DNA of 5,177 bases from Burkholderiaceae bacterium. Lineage in GTDB: Bacteria; Pseudomonadota; Gammaproteobacteria; Burkholderiales; Burkholderiaceae. Below are positions 1 to 5,177 of the stretch, piece after piece. The DNA lies in the NCBI GenBank assembly GCA_947470165.1, contig CANISN010000142.1, forward strand, positions 1-5,177. Direction: 5' to 3'. A program made the position numbers and the translations under genes. Below the pieces are notes generated by a model. It was not told the origin of the DNA, searched no databases, and saw nothing but the letters and a program-made list of their open reading frames with translations. Position 1 is the stretch's first letter. Every line of letters starts with the position of its first letter.

Positions 1-288
1 ATTGCGGGTAAAACAGGAACCACCAATGATTCACATGACGCATGGTTTGCGGGATATAACCCTAAGGTAGTCGCAATTGCGTGGATTGGGTTTGATAAGC
101 CTGCTAGTCTGGGTGATCGAGAGACGGGGGGCGGACTTGCTTTACCGATGTGGATTTCTTACATGGGCACGGCATTGAAGGATGAGCCACAGCAAGGCCG
201 CGAAGTACCTGCAGGGGTTACTCAGACTGATGGCGATTGGTTTATCCCTGAATTTTCTAATAATGGCGGCGTTCGCGAACTTCAATAG
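1..288 (+). CDS. mrcA: Class A penicillin-binding protein (PBP1A type), C-terminal end, 5' truncated by window
   Basis: Frame 1 is open from the first base to a TAG at 286-288, giving 95 residues of a longer protein. The fragment opens with IAGKTGTTND. KTGT (residues 4-7) is the third active-site motif of the penicillin-binding transpeptidase fold, where it helps hold the substrate or beta-lactam in the serine active site. It is followed by DAWFAGYN (13-20), WIGFD (28-32) and GGGLALPMW (43-51), the usual order at the end of the transpeptidase domain in bifunctional class A PBPs. These are inner-membrane enzymes that polymerise glycan strands and cross-link peptides in the periplasm. The glycosyltransferase domain, membrane anchor and the SxxK and SxN motifs lie upstream, outside the window. 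About 40 weakly conserved residues follow the domain. PBP1A (mrcA/ponA) is more likely than PBP1B or PBP1C from the motif context, but this rests on a short fragment. No terminator separates it from the next gene. Confidence 0.9.
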   Translation: MAGKTGTTNDSHDAWFAGYNPKVVAIAWIGFDKPASLGDRETGGGLALPMWISYMGTALKDEPQQGREVPAGVTQTDGDWFIPEFSNNGGVRELQ

Positions 289-300
289 TTTGCTTGAGTA

Positions 301-1005
301 ATGGCACGGCAAGCACGCACCATCATTCCTGGCCAAGCAATGCATGTGATGGTTCGCGGTAATAACCGAGAAATGTTGTTTTGTAGCGATGCCGATCGCC
401 GAGTCTATTTGGACTGGCTTCGTGAGGGCGCTAAACAATTTAGCGCTGCAGTGCATGCATATGCATTGATGCCAAACCATGCGCACCTCTTCATTACTCC
501 TAAGTATGCTGATTCACTTGCTAAAACCATGCAATCTTTAGGTAGGCGCTACGCTCAGTATTTCAACCAACAACACCAACGCTCAGGAACAATTTGGGAA
601 AGCCGCTATCGCTCCTCCTTGATAGATCCCGACTATGTCTTGCGTTGTCAGCGCTATATCGAATTAAATCCGGTGAGAGCCGGCTTTGAGACTAGTCCCC
701 AGGATTCCACCTGGACTAGCTATGCATCCCACATTGGTGGAAATGCGGAGTCTTGGTTAGTAGATCATCAGCAGTTTTGGCACTTAGGTAATACCCCTTT
801 TGAACGGCAAATGGCTTGGGCAAACTTTGTAAAAGAGGGCGCACCTCATTGGGAAGATCAACAAATTACTGAAGCGCTGATTCGATCTAAGCCCTGGGTA
901 AGTGATATTTACGCTAAAAAGCTCTTTAAAGAGAATCCTGAGCAGGTAATGATTCGATATCGCGGCCGACCAAAGAAATTAATACCAATAAATTCAGTGC
1001 CTTAG
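301..1005 (+). CDS. REP-associated tyrosine transposase (RAYT), Y1/HUH single-strand endonuclease family
   Basis: This complete 234-residue protein has the Y1_Tnp (IS200/TnpA_REP-like) architecture. The N-terminus MARQARTIIPGQAMHVMVRGNNRE matches the usual RAYT opening. ALMPNHAHLF carries the metal-binding HxH pair (His60, His62). GTIWESRYRS (96-105) and QRYIELNPVRAG (117-128) follow, with Tyr119 as the expected nucleophile and Asn123 placed to be the third metal ligand. In this family the enzyme nicks and joins single-stranded DNA at REP-like palindromes, through a 5'-phosphotyrosine intermediate. The C-terminal third (about 130-234) is less conserved and ends in a basic RGRPKK (221-226) resembling an AT-hook core. 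A TGA at 295-297 bounds the frame, so ATG 301 is the first possible start; no good ribosome-binding site precedes it. It begins 12 bases after the PBP stop and may share that transcript. The frame is intact, with no sign of decay. The exact RAYT subgroup cannot be decided here. Confidence 0.9.
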   Translation: MARQARTIIPGQAMHVMVRGNNREMLFCSDADRRVYLDWLREGAKQFSAAVHAYALMPNHAHLFITPKYADSLAKTMQSLGRRYAQYFNQQHQRSGTIWESRYRSSLIDPDYVLRCQRYIELNPVRAGFETSPQDSTWTSYASHIGGNAESWLVDHQQFWHLGNTPFERQMAWANFVKEGAPHWEDQQITEALIRSKPWVSDIYAKKLFKENPEQVMIRYRGRPKKLIPINSVP

Positions 1006-1053
1006 TGATAATTTTAGTATTCGGGTGAAGTAAGGTCGCGTCGCCAATAATTT

Positions 1054-1112
1054 ACTCTGTCCCTTTATTACAAGTTCATTTTGGTGCTTATTAATATTAA
1101 ATGGGACGGAGT
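1054..1112 (+). repeat. Inverted repeat downstream of the RAYT, candidate REP-like/transposase recognition element
   Basis: The left arm ACTCTGTCCC (1054-1063) and right arm GGGACGGAGT (1103-1112) are inverted copies of each other. Nine of ten positions are Watson-Crick pairs, and the tenth (T1058 with G1108) is a T-G wobble on the + strand. The arms enclose 39 AT-rich bases. Their flanks are also loosely alike: T/A-rich TTTA or ATTTA follows the CCC in both arms. From memory, repeats of the type ACTCTGNCCC are common next to RAYT genes in proteobacteria; this was not checked. A REP-like or REPIN-like substrate of the neighbouring transposase is the favoured reading. The loop is long and no T-run follows the right arm, so it is not a standard intrinsic terminator. 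Confidence 0.6.
1091..1100. repeat. Perfect 10-bp AT palindrome inside the inverted-repeat loop
   Basis: TTAATATTAA is a perfect self-complementary decamer just inside the right arm of the larger inverted repeat. It could help the spacer fold, or be a minor-groove target for an AT-hook-like tail such as the RGRPKK of the adjacent transposase. In a stretch this AT-rich, a 10-bp palindrome can also arise by chance. No function is assigned. Confidence 0.35.
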
Positions 1113-1125
1113 CATTTAATTTCTA

Positions 1126-1154
1126 TTGCATCGCTATGGGTATTCACCTATATT
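1126..1154 (+). promoter_or_regulatory. Candidate sigma-70-type promoter for gltB
   Basis: TTGCAT (1126-1131) is followed after exactly 17 bases by TATATT (1149-1154). The -10 matches TATAAT at 5 of 6 positions, while the -35 matches TTGACA at only 3 of 6 (the TTG). Transcription would start near 1161 and give a leader of about 40 nt before the gltB ATG. The promoter lies downstream of the RAYT inverted repeat, so gltB would keep its own promoter whatever the upstream insertion. The weak -35 would suit an activated promoter. This rests on consensus matching only. Confidence 0.45.
1135..1152. promoter_or_regulatory. Imperfect dyad overlapping the gltB promoter spacer and -10, possible operator
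   Basis: TATGGGT (1135-1141) and ACCTATA (1146-1152) are inverted around ATTC, with six Watson-Crick pairs and one G-T mismatch. The dyad covers the end of the promoter spacer and the first four bases of the -10, a position where a bound regulator would affect RNA polymerase. Glutamate synthase genes are often controlled by nitrogen-responsive or LysR-type regulators, but the sequence does not identify one. It may be coincidental. Confidence 0.25.
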
Positions 1155-1190
1155 TGATCCTCCAAAAGTACTCAGCCCTCAATGGCAAAC

Positions 1191-1193
1191 GGA
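1191..1193 (+). promoter_or_regulatory. Ribosome-binding site deciding the gltB start
   Basis: A short Shine-Dalgarno-like GGA, in the context ACGGAAATACC, lies six bases before ATG 1200. A second in-frame ATG at 1182 would add six residues (MANGNT) but has only CTCAGCCCTCA before it, with no purine-rich site. The GGA therefore favours 1200. The motif is short, so the choice is moderate in strength. Confidence 0.5.
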
Positions 1194-1199
1194 AATACC

Positions 1200-4100
1200 A
1201 TGACTACACAGACAACTGCAGATCTTCGTCCAATCGCACAAGGTCTCTATGACCCAAGAAACGAGCATGACGCATGCGGCGTAGGATTTGTTGCCCATAT
1301 AAAAGGGAAAAAATCTCACGAGATTGTTACTCAAGGATTAAAAATTCTTGAAAACTTAGATCACCGGGGTGCGGTTGGTGCTGATCCATTAATGGGTGAT
1401 GGTGCCGGTATTTTGATTCAGGTTCCTGATACTTTGTATCGCGAAGAAATGACTAAGCAGGGGGTCGCGTTGCCGCCGTTTGGTGAATATGGTGTTGGTA
1501 TGATTTTCTTACCAAAAGAGCATGCATCTCGTTTAGCTTGCGAGCAAGAGTTAGAGAGAACTGTTCGTTTAGAAGGTCAGGCAGTTCTGGGTTGGAGGGA
1601 CGTGCCCATCGATTTGAAATTGCCTATGTCTCCAACAGTGCAAATGACAGAGCCATTTATACGTCAAATCTTTATTGGTCGTGGTCGTGACATCATGACG
1701 ACGGATGCACTAGAGCGCAAGTTGTATGTCATCCGTAAAACCGCAAGTCACGCCATTCAAGATTTACATTTAAAGCACGGTAAAGAATATTTCGTGGCAT
1801 CCATGTCAGCTCGCACCATTGTTTACAAGGGCTTACTCTTGGCAAACCAAGTGGGAGCCTATTACAAAGACTTACAAGATACGCGCACAGTATCCGCATT
1901 AGCACTAGTACATCAACGCTTCTCAACCAATACATTCCCTGCGTGGGAGTTGGCTCACCCGTACCGGATGATTGCGCACAATGGTGAGATCAACACAGTT
2001 AAGGGTAATGTCAACTGGGTAAATGCACGCGAGGGCGCTATTAGCTCCCCAGTGCTTGGCGATGATCTTAAAAAATTATGGCCACTAATTTACCCAGGGC
2101 AATCCGACACAGCTTGTTTTGATAACTGCCTAGAATTATTGGTTATGGCGGGCTACCCATTGGCACAGGCCATGATGATGATGATCCCAGAGGCTTGGGA
2201 GCAACACACCTTGATGGACGATAACCGTCGTGCTTTTTATGAATATCACGCAGCGATGATGGAGCCGTGGGATGGTCCAGCAGCAATGGCATTTACGGAT
2301 GGCCGTCAAATTGGCGCAACTTTAGACCGCAATGGTTTGCGCCCAGCACGTTATTACGTTACTGATGATGACTTAGTGATTATGGGTTCAGAGGCCGGTG
2401 TACTACCCATTCCTGAGAATAAGATTATTCAAAAATGGCGTTTGCAACCAGGCAAGATGTTCATGATTGATATGGAGCAAGGCCGCATTATTGATGACAT
2501 CGAATTGAAAGATGCTGTCTCAAGAGCTAAACCATATAAGAGCTGGATCGATGCCGTTCGCGTTAAGCTCGACGAAGTGGATGCTAGCAAAGCAGATCTC
2601 GTGGATGAAAAAAATACCATTCGTCCAGCAGCAAAATTATTAGATCGCCAGCAAGCCTTTGGTTACACCCAAGAAGACATCAAATACCTCATGGCACCAA
2701 TGGCAATGAACGGTGAAGAGGCCATTGGATCGATGGGCAACGATAGCCCATTAGCAGTGCTTTCCGAAAAGAACAAGCCGCTCTATAACTACTTCAAGCA
2801 ATTGTTTGCGCAAGTAACCAATCCTCCAATTGATTCCATCCGTGAAAACATGGTGATGTCACTGGTATCTTTCATTGGACCTAAGCCTAATTTGCTGGAT
2901 ACCAACAATATTAACCCTCCAATGCGCTTGGAAGTTAGCCAGCCGATTTTGGATTTTGAGGATATAACGAAGATACGTCATATTGGGCACTACACTAACG
3001 GCAAATTCCGTTCGTACGAATTGGATATTTGCTATCCAGCATCTTGGGGTAAAGCAGGAATTGAGGCGCGCTTAGCCTCCTTGTGTGCACAATCAGCTGA
3101 TGCCGTTCGCTCTGGTTACAACATCTTGATTGTGAGCGATCGTCAGGTTGATGAGGGGCATGTAGCTATTCCTGCGCTATTAGCTACTTCAGCGATTCAT
3201 CAGCATTTGGTTGAAAAAGGCTTGCGTACTAGCGTGGGTCTCGTTGTTGAGACTGGTAGCGCACGCGAGACCCATCACTTCGCACTCTTGGCTGGCTACG
3301 GTGCAGAAGCTGTCCACCCCTACTTGGCAATGGAAACCTTGGCAGAAATGGCAAAAGGTTTATCTGGTGATTTGTCAGCAGAAAAGGCTGTAAAGAATTT
3401 TGTTAAAGCAGTGGGTAAAGGCTTGCAAAAAGTGATGTCTAAAATGGGCATCTCTACTTATATGTCTTATACCGGCTCACAGATTTTTGAAGCCATTGGC
3501 TTAAATAAAGAGGTGATTGATCATTACTTCAAAGGTACACCTTCAAACGTTGGCGGCATTGGCGTATTTGAAGTAGCTGAAGAAGCTTTGCGCATGCATC
3601 AAGCTGCCTTTGGTAACGACCCAGTCTTAAGCAATATGCTCGAAGCGGGTGGTGAGTACGCATTCCGTATTCGTGGTGAAAACCATATGTGGACACCAGA
3701 CACGATTGCGAAGTTGCAGCACTCTACACGTATCGGAATTGAGAAGGGCTACCAAACTTATAAAGAGTATGCCAACCTCATTAATGACCAAACCAAGCGT
3801 CAGATGACATTGCGCGGTTTATTTGAATTCAAGATTGACCCAGTGAAGGCTATACCGTTAGATGAAGTAGAGCCTGCTAAAGAAATCGTTAAACGTTTTG
3901 CAACGGGCGCGATGTCTTTAGGTTCAATCTCCACGGAAGCGCATGCCACTTTGGCAATTGCTATGAACCGGATTGGTGGTAAGTCCAACACTGGTGAGGG
4001 TGGAGAAGATCCAAATCGCTACATCAATGAGCTTAAAGGCATTCCAATTAAGAAGGGCGAAACCTTAGCGAGCATTTTGGGCGATGACGTTGTTGAGGCA

Positions 4101-5177
4101 AATATCCCCTTGCTCGACGGTGATTCATTACGCTCCAAAATTAAGCAGGTTGCTTCCGGACGTTTTGGTGTTACTACTGAATATCTTCGCTCTGCCGATC
4201 AGATTCAGATCAAGATGGCGCAGGGCGCGAAACCTGGTGAAGGTGGGCAGTTGCCAGGTGGAAAAGTTTCTGACTATATCGGCAAGCTGCGCTTTTCTGT
4301 TCCTGGTGTTGGTTTGATTTCTCCTCCTCCACACCATGATATTTACTCTATTGAAGATATCGCTCAGTTAATTCATGATTTGAAAAACGTCAATCCAGTT
4401 GCCGAAGTATCTGTGAAATTAGTCTCTGAAGTTGGTGTTGGTACGATTGCTGCTGGTGTTGCGAAGGCTAAGGCGGATCACGTGGTGATCGCTGGTCACG
4501 ATGGCGGTACTGGCGCTTCTCCATTGTCCTCAATCAAGCATGCTGGTTCACCATGGGAATTAGGTTTGGCTGAAACCCAACAAACATTAGTGCTCAATGG
4601 TTTGCGTAGTCGTATTCGTGTACAAGCTGATGGTCAAATGAAAACCGGTCGTGATGTGGTGATAGGCGCGTTGTTAGGTGCCGATGAGTTTGGTTTTGCA
4701 ACCGCCCCATTAGTCGTTGAAGGTTGCATCATGATGCGTAAGTGTCATTTGAATACTTGTCCAGTTGGTGTTGCAACCCAAGATCCTGCGTTGCGTAAAA
4801 AGTTTTCTGGTAAGCCTGAGCATGTGGTGAATTTCTTCTTCTTTATTGCGGAAGAAGTACGCGAAATCATGGCGCAACTCGGCATTCGGAAGTTTGATGA
4901 CTTGATTGGTCGTGTTGACCTTTTGGATACCCGTAAAGGTATTGAGAACTGGAAAGTCCATGGCTTAGATTTTAGTAAGATTTTTGCTGAACCAGCAGTA
5001 GCGAAAGACGTGCCACGCTATCAAATTTTGACTCAAGAGCATGGCTTAGGCAGCGCGCTAGATAATGTTCTGATTGAGAAGAGCGGGTCTGCAATCGAGC
5101 GTGGCGAGAAAGTTTCATTCATTGTTCCGGTAAAGAATGTAAATCGTACGGTTGGTGCAATGCTCTCCGGAGAAATC
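1200..5177 (+). CDS. gltB: Glutamate synthase (NADPH) large/alpha subunit, 3' truncated by window
   Basis: GltB makes two glutamates from glutamine and 2-oxoglutarate, with electrons supplied by the GltD subunit; it is the cytosolic GOGAT step of ammonia assimilation. The 1326 codons here are continuous. A 25-residue propeptide precedes Cys26 ([10 protein letters not shown]), the expected N-terminal nucleophile of the class II glutaminase domain (about 26-440). That domain also shows [12 protein letters not shown] (238-249), HNGEIN (260-265) and PGQSDT (299-304). The central domain (about 480-790) includes [10 protein letters not shown] and [12 protein letters not shown] (538-549). The FMN/synthase domain contains MSLGSIS (905-911), [12 protein letters not shown] (926-937), [15 protein letters not shown] (1008-1022) and [11 protein letters not shown] (1098-1108). 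Cys1176, Cys1182 and Cys1187 form the C-x5-C-x4-C ligand set of the 3Fe-4S cluster. The sequence stops in [13 protein letters not shown], at the start of the GXGXG beta-helix; family lengths near 1480-1580 imply some 150-250 residues are missing. ATG 1200 is chosen for its GGA site; ATG 1182 is an in-frame alternative. gltD probably follows. Confidence 0.97.
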   Translation, partial: MTTQTTADLRPIAQGLYDPRNEHDACGVGFVAHIKGKKSHEIVTQGLKILENLDHRGAVGADPLMGDGAGILIQVPDTLYREEMTKQGVALPPFGEYGVGMIFLPKEHASRLACEQELERTVRLEGQAVLGWRDVPIDLKLPMSPTVQMTEPFIRQIFIGRGRDIMTTDALERKLYVIRKTASHAIQDLHLKHGKEYFVASMSARTIVYKGLLLANQVGAYYKDLQDTRTVSALALVHQRFSTNTFPAWELAHPYRMIAHNGEINTVKGNVNWVNAREGAISSPVLGDDLKKLWPLIYPGQSDTACFDNCLELLVMAGYPLAQAMMMMIPEAWEQHTLMDDNRRAFYEYHAAMMEPWDGPAAMAFTDGRQIGATLDRNGLRPARYYVTDDDLVIMGSEAGVLPIPENKIIQKWRLQPGKMFMIDMEQGRIIDDIELKDAVSRAKPYKSWIDAVRVKLDEVDASKADLVDEKNTIRPAAKLLDRQQAFGYTQEDIKYLMAPMAMNGEEAIGSMGNDSPLAVLSEKNKPLYNYFKQLFAQVTNPPIDSIRENMVMSLVSFIGPKPNLLDTNNINPPMRLEVSQPILDFEDITKIRHIGHYTNGKFRSYELDICYPASWGKAGIEARLASLCAQSADAVRSGYNILIVSDRQVDEGHVAIPALLATSAIHQHLVEKGLRTSVGLVVETGSARETHHFALLAGYGAEAVHPYLAMETLAEMAKGLSGDLSAEKAVKNFVKAVGKGLQKVMSKMGISTYMSYTGSQIFEAIGLNKEVIDHYFKGTPSNVGGIGVFEVAEEALRMHQAAFGNDPVLSNMLEAGGEYAFRIRGENHMWTPDTIAKLQHSTRIGIEKGYQTYKEYANLINDQTKRQMTLRGLFEFKIDPVKAIPLDEVEPAKEIVKRFATGAMSLGSISTEAHATLAIAMNRIGGKSNTGEGGEDPNRYINELKGIPIKKGETLASILGDDVVEANIPLLDGDSLRSKIKQVASGRFGVTTEYLRSADQIQIKMAQGAKPGEGGQLPGGKVSDYIGKLRFSVPGVGLISPPPHHDIYSIEDIAQLIHDLKNVNPVAEVSVKLVSEVGVGTIAAGVAKAKADHVVIAGHDGGTGASPLSSIKHAGSPWELGLAETQQTLVLNGLRSRIRVQADGQMKTGRDVVIGALLGADEFGFATAPLVVEGCIMMRKCHLNTCPVGVATQDPALRKKFSGKPEHVVNFFFFIAEEVREIMAQLGIRKFDDLIGRVDLLDTRKGIENWKVHGLDFSKIFAEPAVAKDVPRYQILTQEHGLGSALDNVLIEKSGSAIERGEKVSFIVPVKNVNRTVGAMLSGEI

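Noticed and set aside
142..486. Minus-strand open frame of 114 codons across the PBP end and RAYT start
   Set aside because: It is antisense to two clearly coding frames, has no recognisable motif and has a composition typical of a reverse-strand shadow.
1068..1097. A second promoter, TTACAA with TAATAT, inside the repeat spacer
   Set aside because: The spacing is 18 and the -10 matches at only 4 of 6 positions. AT-rich sequence gives such matches by chance, and the 1126-1154 candidate is better.
1054..1112. Inverted repeat as a rho-independent terminator of the RAYT or PBP transcript
   Set aside because: The loop is 39 bases and the right arm is followed by CATTTAATTT, not a T-run.
1170..1179. 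ACTCAGCCCT as a further copy of the ACTCTGTCCC arm
   Set aside because: It matches only 7 of 10 positions and has no inverted partner nearby; chance similarity is more likely.
2171..2183. Run of ATG codons (four consecutive Met) in gltB as an internal start or slippage repeat
   Set aside because: It encodes [10 protein letters not shown] within the conserved glutaminase domain and the frame is undisturbed on both sides.
1729..4961. Several short open frames (60-83 codons) on both strands within gltB
   Set aside because: All lie inside the continuous, highly conserved GltB frame and their translations resemble no known family.

Overview
The window looks like a chromosomal segment from a betaproteobacterium of the Burkholderiaceae type. 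A Polynucleobacter-like freshwater organism is my best guess. The glutamate synthase reads like burkholderial GltB (the stretch around [22 protein letters not shown]), but base composition by eye is only in the mid-40s % GC, well below Burkholderia or Ralstonia. The assignment is inference, and no search was run.

Layout: all recognisable genes lie on the + strand. Positions 1-288 are the last 95 codons and stop of a class A penicillin-binding protein (PBP1A type), beginning just before its KTG motif. Twelve bases later, at 301-1005, is a complete single-domain HUH/Y1 transposase of the REP-associated (RAYT) class, with an intact HAH pair, a catalytic-type tyrosine and a basic RGRPKK tail. The 194-base gap at 1006-1199 holds an inverted repeat (ACTCTGTCCC ... 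GGGACGGAGT) that may be the recognition or REP-like sequence of this RAYT. After it come a plausible sigma-70-type promoter with an overlapping dyad and a short leader. From 1200 to the window edge runs gltB, the large subunit of NADPH-dependent glutamate synthase. It has 1326 codons here and is cut off at the start of its C-terminal beta-helix domain.

Function: the two housekeeping genes (peptidoglycan cross-linking and glutamate synthesis from glutamine and 2-oxoglutarate) are not functionally linked. The RAYT and its repeat are the accessory part of the window and the only place where something less well described could sit. The rest is ordinary core genome. I found no tRNA, rRNA, CRISPR array, riboswitch or convincing intrinsic terminator.
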